14,972 nt of DNA from Methanobacteriaceae archaeon (GCA_030693105.1 JAUYBK010000135.1:1-14972); one strand, 5' to 3'. Numbered from the stretch's first letter, positions 6,890 through 14,241 are shown. Notes: a model not told the origin generated them from the sequence alone. Program-made: numbers and translations.

Positions 6890-7918
6890 TTAGTTAAGTT
6901 TAAGCAATGATATTACCCGGGTCAAACTCTTATGCATTCTTATATAATGCTGTTCTCTTACATCAAATTTTGTACCCATCAAAACTTGGTCTATATCCAG
7001 GTAATGCGGCGTGGCCATACACATCCTACCATCTTCTTTCAAAATCCGCTCCATAGAAATCAGAGACTGCTGGTAGAGGTCCTGACTCTTCTCACCACCT
7101 GTTGAAGCAGAAATTCCATAAGGAGGATCAGTCGCAACTGCATCAACTGGCTCGGAGAATTTTAATTTCCTGACATCAGCCCGAAATACTTCAAATTCAT
7201 TAATACCACAGTGCGTTAAATTTTCTTTAGTACCGGCCACCATCTTAGGGTCGAAGTCACTGCCAATTACTTTAGCACCTATTATTCCTGCTTCAATAAG
7301 TATTCCTCCTGTGCCGCAGAAGGGGTCCAGTAAACTTTCACCTTGCCTGACGCGGGTTAGGTTAACCATAACCCGGGCCAATTTGGGGTGCATGGATCCC
7401 GGATAGAAAAAGGGCCTTTTATGAGGTTTAAGTTCAAAGAAGTGGTTCTTGGAGATGGATGAAATTCGAGGGCCAAACAGAATTTTATCTCCGGAAACCA
7501 AAGTTCTAATAAAAGTTTTTGGGCTGTTTAGATTTACTGGAAGTCCGGTTATTCTCTTAATAATACCTCCCAAACCTTTTTCAAGATTTAAAGAAGTTAT
7601 ATCTAATTTAGAATCAATTTTTTTAACACGCACTGCATAATTCTCTTTCACAATAGTTTTCCACGGAAAATTCTCTGCAACATCTTCCCAGTGCATTGAA
7701 TCTGTTTTTAAAAGTACTCTAAAGACTTCATGGGTAAATGACAATCTTCTGACCAGTTTAGGAAGGTCTGAAAATTGGTGGTCTGAAATTTCTATTAAAA
7801 TTAATCCGTTTTCTACCTGGCGGATTGTAAATTCCATGTTCTCTGCCACAAGGGCAGATTTTATTTCAGCCAGGGGAAGAGTGGAGTGTTCCAGGGATAG
7901 TATAAAGGCTATTTCCAT
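6890..7918 (-). CDS. trmG10: tRNA (guanine(10)-N2)-dimethyltransferase TrmG10 (Trm11 family)
   Basis: Methylates N2 of G10 in tRNA using S-adenosylmethionine. The 342 residues contain an N-terminal ferredoxin-like/THUMP region (about 1-150), where KLVRRLSFTHEVFRVL and FIRTLVSGDKILFGP are visible, and a Rossmann methyltransferase domain. That domain has RPFFYPGSMHPKLARVMVNL, motif I DPFCGTGGILIEA (198-210), the acidic SDFDPKM loop and the amino-methyltransferase motif TDPPYG (263-268). This matches the archaeal Trm11-like enzyme in length and order. Its ATG overlaps the end of the upstream reductase gene by 10 nt in another frame, and its Shine-Dalgarno lies inside a palindrome, so translation is probably coupled. 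Another Trm11-like methyltransferase specificity is possible but less likely. Confidence 0.9.
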   Translation of the reverse strand: MEIAFILSLEHSTLPLAEIKSALVAENMEFTIRQVENGLILIEISDHQFSDLPKLVRRLSFTHEVFRVLLKTDSMHWEDVAENFPWKTIVKENYAVRVKKIDSKLDITSLNLEKGLGGIIKRITGLPVNLNSPKTFIRTLVSGDKILFGPRISSISKNHFFELKPHKRPFFYPGSMHPKLARVMVNLTRVRQGESLLDPFCGTGGILIEAGIIGAKVIGSDFDPKMVAGTKENLTHCGINEFEVFRADVRKLKFSEPVDAVATDPPYGISASTGGEKSQDLYQQSLISMERILKEDGRMCMATPHYLDIDQVLMGTKFDVREQHYIRMHKSLTRVISLLKLN

Positions 7919-9078
7919 AGGGAGGATATCCTCCTGGAAAGTATCTTAGGCAGTACAGAAAAAAGAACGCCCATTTTAAGCATCTCTTTAACTAATGGAG
8001 ATTGGGTGTCCATGTCACCATATTCCGAGATCAAATCTTCCGCACCTTCTTCTTTAAGTTTTTGGAACATTAAGTCCAGATCAGCATCATTTAATGATTG
8101 GAATATTTTCTGAACCTGGAGTTGAGTCTTCAGTTCTCGGCCGAACTTTTTATGGTATAAATTAGGATAATCTAACAAAATATCCATGTTATCTGTTTCA
8201 ATGGCTTTAGATGTCACTTCAAAAGCCATTTGTGCACATATAAAACCTAACCTAAGACCCCCACCCGTAGTGGGCTTCACCTGAGAAGCAGCATCACCCA
8301 AAAGGAGTGTTCGGCCACTGATGATCTGTTTTTTAGGATCATGCACTGGAATGTGCCCCTGATATTTTTTTTCAACAGATGAGTTCTTTAATTCAGGAAG
8401 TCTTTTTAAATAATGCTGGAGGTGGACGTTCAATTCCGGATAAGTTAACTTGGAGAAAAGTCCCACCCGAACTAAGGATGTAGAAATAGGAATAAACCAT
8501 AAAAATCCGGGTGAAATACGAGAATCAACTCTTAATTTGACATAATCGATTTCGAGAGTGTTAACAACCTTAACCAAGTACTGAGCAGCCCCATAAGTCT
8601 CAGATGGAGGATTTAACAAGCGGGACACCAATGAATCATGTCCATCTGCCCCCACAATTACCTTAGCAGAGATTTTTCCCCGGTTTTTCACGTGAACTTC
8701 TCCTTTCTGCAGGTCCACGTCTTCTACCCGGTGATTCAAAAGAAGCTCCGCGCCGGATTCTAGGGCTATTTCTGATAGATATTCATCATAGGCCACTCGA
8801 TCAATTACATAGGCTTCTGGTTCTTTTTTGTCAACTTTGAGGACAATATCCGAGGGAGAATGAATATCAGCACCATATACTTTATTCATAATAAACTCCG
8901 ATGGGAGTTTGTTGACCTTTTTAATTCTTTTACCTAAAAGACCAGCGCACTGGAGAGGGACACCCACCTTTTTTTTCTTCTCCAAAATAGCCACGGAAAA
9001 TCCTTTCTCCGCCATATATCGAGCATAGGTAGAACCCACCGGCCCGGCACCCACCACCGCTACGTCGTAATCTTTCAT
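7909..9078 (-). CDS. Geranylgeranyl reductase family FAD-dependent oxidoreductase (archaeal lipid saturation)
   Basis: A 389-aa flavoprotein of the geranylgeranyl reductase family, which saturates the geranylgeranyl chains of archaeal ether lipids at the membrane. The N-terminal Rossmann motif VVGAGPVGSTYARYMAEKG covers residues 8-26. The family's conserved cysteine is C44 in GVPLQCAGLLG. IVGADGHDSLVSR (141-153) and the C-terminal FAD motif LLLGDAASQVKPTTGGGLRLG (258-278) follow. There are no transmembrane helices, consistent with a peripheral protein. Methanogens usually carry several paralogues, so this may be the digeranylgeranylglycerophospholipid reductase or a relative acting on another polyprenyl substrate. 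The ATG has only a weak CTGGAT element upstream. The gene overlaps trmG10 by 10 nt downstream; upstream is a 98-nt spacer to the PH-domain gene. Confidence 0.87.
   Translation of the reverse strand: MKDYDVAVVGAGPVGSTYARYMAEKGFSVAILEKKKKVGVPLQCAGLLGKRIKKVNKLPSEFIMNKVYGADIHSPSDIVLKVDKKEPEAYVIDRVAYDEYLSEIALESGAELLLNHRVEDVDLQKGEVHVKNRGKISAKVIVGADGHDSLVSRLLNPPSETYGAAQYLVKVVNTLEIDYVKLRVDSRISPGFLWFIPISTSLVRVGLFSKLTYPELNVHLQHYLKRLPELKNSSVEKKYQGHIPVHDPKKQIISGRTLLLGDAASQVKPTTGGGLRLGFICAQMAFEVTSKAIETDNMDILLDYPNLYHKKFGRELKTQLQVQKIFQSLNDADLDLMFQKLKEEGAEDLISEYGDMDTQSPLVKEMLKMGVLFSVLPKILSRRISSLWK
7921..7934 (-). promoter_or_regulatory. Palindrome that holds the trmG10 Shine-Dalgarno
   Basis: GGAGGATATCCTCC is a perfect 14-bp palindrome. 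In the minus-strand mRNA it can fold as a 5-bp GC-rich stem with an AUAU loop, pairing the only good ribosome site (GGAGG, 11 nt before ATG 7918) with CCUCC. It is also coding: it specifies part of RRISSL at the end of the reductase. Ribosomes finishing that gene would open it. Confidence 0.5.
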
Positions 9079-9114
9079 TTTACTTTATCCAGCTTTAAGT
9101 TTTTTTTAATAATA

Positions 9115-9124
9115 AAAGCGCTTT
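9115..9124. promoter_or_regulatory. Palindrome AAAGCGCTTT in the promoter region of the reductase gene
   Basis: This perfect 10-bp palindrome lies 37 nt upstream of the reductase ATG, next to an AT-rich stretch (minus strand TTTATTATTA) that could be the TATA box. It could be an operator; there is no direct evidence. Confidence 0.25.
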
Positions 9125-9176
9125 AAACACTCGGGCATTTATCTATTCCACCATCATACCTTATCTGTGTCTTAGT

Positions 9177-9782
9177 TTATCTTTTAAACTTTTTGTCGTA
9201 TTCTTCCATTATGGATTTTTGTGGCCGGGGTTTTTCGGGTCGAGAAAAACCGACATCTTCGCCTTCAATTAACCGGTTTAGCATGTCTTCCACTTCTAGA
9301 GGATTGGGAATGTCCTCCAAAATTAAGTCGGTACCCTCATGACCTCCAAATATCTCCATATCACCGGCTGAAAATAGTCTATCCACTAAACTCTGAGATA
9401 TGATTATATTCTGGACTTTATTGTAATGGATGAAGCTCTTCTTCCTTCTTATAAGCCCCCCCTGCACTATAACCCTCTGATTAGTTAATATGTATTTTTT
9501 CTGTCTCCAAGACAAATAGTCTAAAATAATCCATAAAAAGAGAAAAAAAATTAGAATAAAAATAAGCAGAGTCATCCCATCTACCAGGGGTAATTGAACC
9601 CAATTTACCAAATAGTTCTTGACTTTTACCGTCCATTCAATAATTAGACGAAAAAAGTACATGATCAAGATTATTATTATGAATTTGAGGACCACCGAAG
9701 TGGAGTGTACTATGAAGCGGGGCTTTGTCTTGAAAACTACTCGTTCCCCCGGGTTGGAGTTAACTCTTCTTTTTTTGAACAT
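9177..9782 (-). CDS. Membrane protein with two TM helices and a bacterial-type PH domain (bPH2/DUF304, YdbT-like)
   Basis: A 201-aa protein. A basic N-terminus with PGERVVFKTKPRFIVH (typical lead-in of this family) is followed by two hydrophobic helices at about 29-49 and 68-90, separated by a short loop. A C-terminal cytosolic bPH2 domain (about 95-172) carries the hallmark KKYILTNQRVIVQGGLIRRK and then NKVQNIIISQSLVDRLFSAGD and GGHEGTDLILEDIPNPLEVE. The C-terminal tail (about 173-201) is charged and rich in Pro and Lys. Members of this family are poorly characterised; a membrane-associated scaffold or stress role is only inferred. The ATG is at the start of a divergent spacer shared with UPF0280; I see no strong Shine-Dalgarno. 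Downstream on the same strand is the reductase gene. Confidence 0.83.
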   Translation of the reverse strand: MFKKRRVNSNPGERVVFKTKPRFIVHSTSVVLKFIIIILIMYFFRLIIEWTVKVKNYLVNWVQLPLVDGMTLLIFILIFFLFLWIILDYLSWRQKKYILTNQRVIVQGGLIRRKKSFIHYNKVQNIIISQSLVDRLFSAGDMEIFGGHEGTDLILEDIPNPLEVEDMLNRLIEGEDVGFSRPEKPRPQKSIMEEYDKKFKR

Positions 9783-9872
9783 AATATAATCACTAAATTT
9801 TATTGTATCCTTTTTCTAGTATCTTCCCAGGACTCTAAATATTTTATGTTAAAACCGCCATAGGTTTAGTTA

Positions 9873-10601
9873 ATGATCAAAAGAAGAATCAGGATAGAAG
9901 AAACCAGTATAATTCTCAAAACGGATATTGAAACGAGAGATCTGACTAGTTTTATCTTGAGAGAACGTTCCGGGTTAAAAAATTATATCAAATTACACCC
10001 CGAATTTTTAAGCAGCTTGGAGCCAGTTAAGGCAGATAAAGCCCCTTCATTAGTTAAAACTATGGCTTTTGCCGGAGAAATAGCTGGTGTGGGGCCTATG
10101 GCTGCAGTGGCTGGTACCATCTCACAATTTTGTTTGAATTACCTTATAGATAAAGGATCCAGATATACTATTGTGGATAATGGAGGCGATGTCTCTCTTA
10201 AAACTAATCGTGACGTTACTGTTGGTTTATTTGCAGGCGAATCTTCGTTATCAGGGCGTCTAGGTTTTCGTGTGAAACACCAAAGAACTCCCCTGGGAAT
10301 TTGCACCTCTTCCGGCACAGTTGGACATTCCATAAGCTTTGGAAGGGCAGATTCTGTGACTGTTTTTGCGTCCCAGTCCAGCATAGCCGATGCATTGGCC
10401 ACTTCCCTTGCCAACCAGGCTCAGGGAAATTCAGATGGTGAAGCAGTTCAAAATTCTTTATCTAAAGCCGAAGAACTTAAAGAATTCTTCCGTGGTGTGA
10501 TGGTGGTGGTGGGAGAATCAGCAGGGACACTAGGTAAAATCCCTATAATGGTGGAAACTGATAAAAAAGTGGTCCTGGGTGATATTTTCGAGTTGTATTA
10601 A
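9873..10601 (+). CDS. UPF0280 family protein (ApbE-like fold)
   Basis: A 242-aa protein of the UPF0280 family common in methanogens. It resembles the FAD-binding core of ApbE flavin transferases. Visible motifs are GVGPMAAVAGTISQ (72-85), IVDNGGDV (100-107), GICTSSGTVGHSISFGRADS (142-161) and ADALATSLAN (172-181), corresponding to the ApbE blocks around DxGG, the SG...H segment and VxAxxxxxADAxAT. No signal peptide or lipobox is present, so unlike ApbE lipoproteins it should be cytosolic. The biochemical role is not known to me. The start ATG at 9873 has only a weak upstream purine stretch; an AT-rich TATA candidate (TAAATATTTTA) at 9836-9846 would give a very short leader. It converges with moeA, leaving 8 nt between stop codons. 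Confidence 0.85.
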   Translation: MIKRRIRIEETSIILKTDIETRDLTSFILRERSGLKNYIKLHPEFLSSLEPVKADKAPSLVKTMAFAGEIAGVGPMAAVAGTISQFCLNYLIDKGSRYTIVDNGGDVSLKTNRDVTVGLFAGESSLSGRLGFRVKHQRTPLGICTSSGTVGHSISFGRADSVTVFASQSSIADALATSLANQAQGNSDGEAVQNSLSKAEELKEFFRGVMVVVGESAGTLGKIPIMVETDKKVVLGDIFELY

Positions 10602-10609
10602 GTAAATAC

Positions 10610-11842
10610 TTAAAATAGGGTGAATCCCTGCCTGAAAAGTTTCACATCCACTAAGGCATGCTTTTCTATTATTTCAATATTCTTTGGGATTTCTATATAC
10701 CCATCGGCCTCGGCCAGAGCAGTAATAGCTCCAGAATCTTTTAGAATAGGGATAGCTGAACCATTTTCAATTCTAACCAGAAGGTGCTGGGTTCGTCCGC
10801 GGGAGGTATGGAATCTTCGAGATATTTTAAGTTTTTTAGTGTCGTGATTTTCTTCTTCAAAAGCTAATCCCAAATTTTGTCTTAAAAATGGCACGACTAA
10901 AGCTTCAAGAACTAACAAAGCCGCAACGGGGTACCCGGGAAGGCCGATGAGGATTTTACCTTTTATAAGACCAATTAAAGTAGGTTTTCCGGGTTTCATT
11001 GCTATGCCATGGACTAAAACTTCACCCATATCTTCAACTACATCCCTTAGAACATCTCCAGCACCAGCAGAAGTTCCACCAGATGTTATAATTATATCGG
11101 AGTCTATCAAACTATCTATTGATTTTTTAAGTGATTGATAATCGTCTTTAACTATCTGGACATTGGCCGGCGTGCACCCACAAGCTAAAACAGCAGATGC
11201 TACCGTCTGGGAGTTCACATCGTAAATCTTCCCCCGAGGAAGAACTTCGCCAGGAGTTACAATCTCGTTACCAGTGGAAATAATCCCTACTTCTGGTTTG
11301 GAGTAGACAGGAACTTCATTCATGCCCATGGCACTTAACACACCGATTTTATCCGGGGTAAGGACCGTGGCTTTTCTGAGTAGTAAATGGTCCTTTTTTA
11401 TATCTGATCCCATTTTAGCAATATTTTCACCAGGGGCAACTCCTTGATAAATTAATATTTTATCACCAGACTTTTCCGTGTATTCCACCATCACCACCGC
11501 ATCTGCCTGGGGAGGAGCAGGTGCTCCAGTTCCCACCTCGATGCAGGCCCCATTTTCAACATTTTTACGTGGATAATCACCGGCCCTAACCACATCTATA
11601 ATTTTCAAAACTTTTTTTTCATCCTCTGACGCTCCAAAAGTGTTTTGAGCAATCACAGCATATCCATCCATTGCAGCGCGGTCAAACGGGGGTAAATCCA
11701 TGGAGGAGTAAATATTTTCGGCAAGAACCCGGCCTAAACTTTTTTTCAGACCTACCTTTTCCACGGTCTTATCCCCTACCAGCGAGTTTAGGATATTTTT
11801 AACCTCTTCTGGCTCCATTAAATTAAGAAACTCCTTTCCCAT
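10610..11842 (-). CDS. moeA: Molybdopterin molybdenumtransferase MoeA
   Basis: Inserts molybdate (or tungstate, common in methanogens) into adenylylated molybdopterin; the cofactor serves formylmethanofuran dehydrogenase and formate dehydrogenase. The 410 residues match MoeA length. Visible are LPPFDRAAMDGYAV (50-63), GTGAPAPPQADAVVMVE (104-120), IISTGNEIVTPGE (187-199), YDVNSQ (207-212), the molybdopterin-binding TSGGTSAGAGDV (253-264), GIAMKPGKP (279-287) and LIGLPGYPVAALL (298-310), followed by a C-terminal domain IV (about 330-405) rather than a fused periplasmic or MoaB-like unit. The ATG has AAAGGTGAT 5-13 nt upstream. Possible minus-strand TATA boxes are at 11885-11895 and 11931-11940. 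No other molybdopterin gene is in the window. Confidence 0.95.
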   Translation of the reverse strand: MGKEFLNLMEPEEVKNILNSLVGDKTVEKVGLKKSLGRVLAENIYSSMDLPPFDRAAMDGYAVIAQNTFGASEDEKKVLKIIDVVRAGDYPRKNVENGACIEVGTGAPAPPQADAVVMVEYTEKSGDKILIYQGVAPGENIAKMGSDIKKDHLLLRKATVLTPDKIGVLSAMGMNEVPVYSKPEVGIISTGNEIVTPGEVLPRGKIYDVNSQTVASAVLACGCTPANVQIVKDDYQSLKKSIDSLIDSDIIITSGGTSAGAGDVLRDVVEDMGEVLVHGIAMKPGKPTLIGLIKGKILIGLPGYPVAALLVLEALVVPFLRQNLGLAFEEENHDTKKLKISRRFHTSRGRTQHLLVRIENGSAIPILKDSGAITALAEADGYIEIPKNIEIIEKHALVDVKLFRQGFTLF

Positions 11843-11930
11843 ACAATCACCTTTAGGGGTTTATTTGATTATTAATTCCATATTTTATTATAAAAAACCA
11901 TTTATCTTCTTTAATGCGATATTTCACAGT

Positions 11931-11940
11931 AATTTATATA
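11931..11940 (-). promoter_or_regulatory. Candidate TATA box of moeA
   Basis: The minus strand reads TATATAAATT, predicting a start near 11911 and a leader of about 70 nt. A nearer alternative, GGTTTTTTATAATAA at 11885-11899, would give a leader of roughly 25 nt that keeps the GGTGAT site. Confidence 0.35.
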
Positions 11941-11943
11941 GAC

Positions 11944-12269
11944 GCATCAAGTGTTAAAGATAATTACGAAAAATATAGAGGAAAAATTTTAATAACAAAA
12001 AGAAAAGCAATAGTGGGATAAAGAAAATTCTAATGATACCTCTAATCCATTTAAAAAGACATATTCATATTCTATCAGAAATTGATTAGATGTCTTATGT
12101 AAATTATGAACCGAATAAGGAGTAATACAATAAATTTTCGGCCCCAAAAAGTAGATATTATGATTTTTTATAAAAAATAGACTTCAATAAACGTTAAACT
12201 TCAACAAACCTTAATGAGCGGAGTTAAATACTTTACTTTAACATCCCCGCCAAGGTTTATATGGTGAAT
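11944..12269. other. AT-rich spacer with palindrome, short direct repeat and hairpin; no gene seen
   Basis: No credible ORF or tRNA is seen. ATTTTTTATAAAAAAT at 12163-12178 is a perfect 16-bp palindrome. ACTTCAATAAAC (12181-12192) recurs as ACTTCAACAAAC (12198-12209). A stem at 12220-12246 (GGAGTTAAA against TTTAACATCC with one bulged A) is flanked by GCGG and CCGC; it lies just past the stop of the minus-strand micro-ORF and may be part of its terminator. GGTTTATATGG at 12255-12265 resembles a TATA box. Confidence 0.4.
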
Positions 12270-12356
12270 TTAGCGCTTAACGCCTCGTCCTCTTTTACTT
12301 CCAGCTTTTTTATGCTTTGATCTAGTTCTTTTTTTAGTCCCTTTCACTTTTGCCAT
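12270..12356 (-). CDS. 28-aa extremely basic protein, possibly ribosomal or RNA-binding
   Basis: ATG at 12356-12354 to TAA at 12272-12270 gives 28 residues beginning MAKVKGTKKRTRSKHKKAGS and ending in KRGRGVKR. About half of the residues are Lys or Arg, with no acidic residue and no cysteine. Such composition is typical of tiny ribosomal proteins with rRNA-embedded tails (for example L41e or Thx), but I do not recognise it as S30e, L41e or Thx. Codons are mixed (AAA/AAG, AGA/CGA/CGC, GGA/GGG/GGC), unlike a simple A-rich repeat. It is the most GC-rich part of an otherwise AT-rich 1-kb spacer and lies beside the aIF1A-RIO1-KH block, divergently oriented. AAGAGTTG 8-15 nt upstream is a weak Shine-Dalgarno. 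It is shorter than most gene finders report. Confidence 0.6.
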   Translation of the reverse strand: MAKVKGTKKRTRSKHKKAGSKRGRGVKR

Positions 12357-12396
12357 TTTATTCAACTCTTAATTTACTAATTTTAAGGTATAACAT

Positions 12397-12417
12397 GTAC
12401 TAAGAACAACCTAGTAC
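12397..12417. repeat. Inverted repeat GTACTA...TAGTAC
   Basis: Six-base arms (12397-12402 and 12412-12417) are separated by 9 nt, about 40-60 nt upstream of the basic micro-ORF start, next to AT-rich TATA candidates. It is a possible operator; weak on its own. Confidence 0.2.
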
Positions 12418-12657
12418 CACTACCAATTTTTTCTTTTTTAAACCTGAAAAATGATAACATAAACTTTTTTTTCAGTATTGAATGCGAATTGGAAATATTA
12501 TTTCTATATAGATCACCATTATCTTCTTTGCTAGTATTTTTAATATGACTTATATAAGTTGCCAATGAAAAACTGCTATTTTTGGTGTGCTATAATTGAT
12601 CTAATACATAATCACAACTATCAAACCATTCCCCCCAAATTAGGTCAATCAATGCTC
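12418..12657. other. AT-rich spacer without a supportable gene
   Basis: I see no RNA structure and no family-like protein here. The only sizeable open frame, minus strand 12565-12383, encodes a low-complexity Asn/Lys/Phe-rich sequence without a ribosome site. Confidence 0.5.
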
Positions 12658-12660
12658 TTT

Positions 12661-12668
12661 TTTATATA
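12661..12668 (+). promoter_or_regulatory. TATA box candidate for eif1A
   Basis: TTTATATA, preceded by a T run, predicts a start near 12690 and a long leader of about 155 nt. CCATATATCAA at 12745-12755 and AGATATATACG at 12765-12775 are further candidates; the last would give a leader near 50 nt. Confidence 0.4.
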
Positions 12669-12845
12669 CACCAAAACACAATATAAAAAGGTAGATTAAA
12701 TGATCTCATGATACTTATTAATAAGTTTGTTTTAAAAAAGGGGTCCATATATCAAGAAACGACCAGATATATACGTTACCCATCTTACTTATTATGATCA
12801 TTTGATTAAGACACTTGGTCAGTTATATGGATAGGAGGAGAGTAT

Positions 12846-13151
12846 TTGCGTAGAGGACATGGTCAGCAAACCCAGGAAGTTCGAAGAGTTAGATCTCCCA
12901 GGAAAGGCGAGATACCTGGATTAGTGGAGCAAATAATGGGGCATGGAAAGCTTAGAGTAAGGTGCGCCGATGAGAAAATGAGACTTTGCCGTATTCCAGG
13001 TAAGATGAAGAAGAGGATCTGGATAAGAGAGGGAGATGTGGTTCTAATAAAACCCTGGGCTTTTCAGACTGGTGAAAAGGCCGATGTCGTATGGAGATAT
13101 ACCCGTACCGAAGCCAACTGGCTGGAACGCCGTGGCAAACTCAAACTCTAA
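12846..13151 (+). CDS. eif1A: Translation initiation factor aIF1A
   Basis: Archaeal counterpart of eIF1A/IF1: it binds the A site of the small ribosomal subunit and helps start-codon selection. The 101 residues have a basic N-terminal tail (MRRGHGQQTQEVRRVRSPRK), then the S1/IF1 OB fold: EIPGLVEQIMGHGKLRVRCADEKMRLCRIPGKMKKRIWIREGDVVLIKPW spans about 22-71 (read as GxVxxxxGxxxxxVxCxDGxxRxxxIxGKxxxxxWI). The C-terminal helix continues KADVVWRYTRTEANWLERRG. Length is typical. The start codon is TTG, with AGGAGGAG at 12833-12840. A hairpin terminator candidate follows 34 nt after the stop, so it is probably a monocistron with RIO1 having its own promoter. Confidence 0.96.
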   Translation: MRRGHGQQTQEVRRVRSPRKGEIPGLVEQIMGHGKLRVRCADEKMRLCRIPGKMKKRIWIREGDVVLIKPWAFQTGEKADVVWRYTRTEANWLERRGKLKL

Positions 13152-13185
13152 ATAAATTTTAAAGAGTTAAATTTTAAGGTTCTTC

Positions 13186-13205
13186 TCTGCTGTTTTAACA
13201 GCAGA
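13186..13205 (+). terminator. Hairpin after eif1A
   Basis: TCTGCTGTT and AACAGCAGA are perfect 9-nt inverted arms around TT (effective stem of about 7 bp with loop TTTTAA). It begins 34 nt past the eif1A stop and is followed by AAAATCTATTTTAAT. It is a likely terminator or mRNA 3'-end structure. Confidence 0.5.
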
Positions 13206-13312
13206 AAATCTATTTTAATACATTTAGATCATTCTATTTCTGTTAGTACTATAAAAACAGGAGTTGATTGCACTAATTCCCTCTTTAAAAAGCGTAAATG
13301 GGATAAAATAGG

Positions 13313-13320
13313 TTTATATA
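13313..13320 (+). promoter_or_regulatory. TATA box of the RIO1 gene
   Basis: TTTATATA, preceded by AAAATAGG (BRE-like), predicts a start near 13342, upstream of both possible RIO1 start codons. Confidence 0.55.
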
Positions 13321-13426
13321 CTAAGTTAAACTATCTATAACTAGTGGTTATTATCGTCTGACTTCCGTTTTACTTTGAATCAGCCTGATTTTGACTAAAA
13401 TTTCCATTAAGCTAAAAGTCGTTATT

Positions 13427-14197
13427 ATGGATTCCAAAATATCAAAAGCAGATGATGATCTACAGAAGATCAGGGAAATAAAGCGCTTAAAAAGTGTTGA
13501 GGACAAAAGAACTGGAAGTGAAGTCTTCGATCGGCTAACTCTGGAGACTCTTTACAAAATAGCCAAACAGGGCCATATAAACCTTTTAAAAGGAGCTATA
13601 AGTACTGGCAAAGAGGCTAATGTTTTTAAAGGTGTGGATGATGAGGGTAATCTTGTGGCAGTGAAGATTTACCGGGTTAGCACCTCGGACTTTAAGAAGA
13701 TGCAGTATTACATACAGGGCGACCCCCGCTTCAATGTAAACACCTCCAATAAGCGTCAGATGATAAATACGTGGGTTATGAAAGAGTTCAGAAATCTTAA
13801 AAGAGCCGAAGAAGCAGGAGTGCCTGTTCCACATCCCATAATTGCAAAAAACAATGTTCTGGTCATGGAATTTATAGGAGATGGGGACGGAACCCCTTCG
13901 CCCCTCATGAGAGAAACAGAAATTGATAACCCTAAAAAAATGGTCAATGAAATTATAGGTACTGTTGTAAAACTTTATAATGATGCAAAAATTGTTCATG
14001 GAGATTTATCAAGCTTCAACATTCTTATTAAGGATAATAAACCCGTTATAATCGATGTTTCTCAAGCAGTGGTCAGGGATCATCCATTGGCTTTAGAGCT
14101 TCTAAAAAGAGATATTGACAACTTGATACGAGATTTTAAGAAAATAGGTATAGATGTATCCATAGATGAGATTAAAAGTAAAATTATGGATGCATAA
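13427..14197 (+). CDS. rio1: RIO1-type serine/threonine protein kinase
   Basis: Atypical kinase of the RIO1 family; the relatives act in late small-subunit (pre-16S/18S) maturation. From ATG 13427 it has 256 residues. An N-terminal helical segment is followed by the nucleotide loop STGKEANVFKG (59-69), the ATP-lysine K80 in VAVKIYR, the RIO1 flexible-loop region around GDPRFNV, WVMKEFRNLKRAEEAGVPVP, hinge VLVMEFIG, catalytic loop VHGDLSSFNIL (190-200, D193) and the metal-binding D210 in IIDVSQAV. All key residues are present. A TTG at 13391 would add 12 residues (TKISIKLKVVI) with no ribosome site; the ATG is preferred because the family-like sequence begins there, though neither start has a strong Shine-Dalgarno. 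It lies between aIF1A and a KH protein on the same strand. Confidence 0.93.
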   Translation: MDSKISKADDDLQKIREIKRLKSVEDKRTGSEVFDRLTLETLYKIAKQGHINLLKGAISTGKEANVFKGVDDEGNLVAVKIYRVSTSDFKKMQYYIQGDPRFNVNTSNKRQMINTWVMKEFRNLKRAEEAGVPVPHPIIAKNNVLVMEFIGDGDGTPSPLMRETEIDNPKKMVNEIIGTVVKLYNDAKIVHGDLSSFNILIKDNKPVIIDVSQAVVRDHPLALELLKRDIDNLIRDFKKIGIDVSIDEIKSKIMDA

Positions 14198-14241
14198 GGA
14201 TAGAAAAGTATATGTTAAAGGATAATATAAATATTTCCAAT

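Noticed and set aside
12383..12565. 60-codon minus-strand ORF
   Set aside because: Low-complexity AT-driven sequence, no ribosome site, no family resemblance; typical chance ORF in AT-rich spacer.
13586..13999. 137-codon minus-strand ORF within the RIO1 gene
   Set aside because: Antisense shadow of an intact kinase with all catalytic residues.
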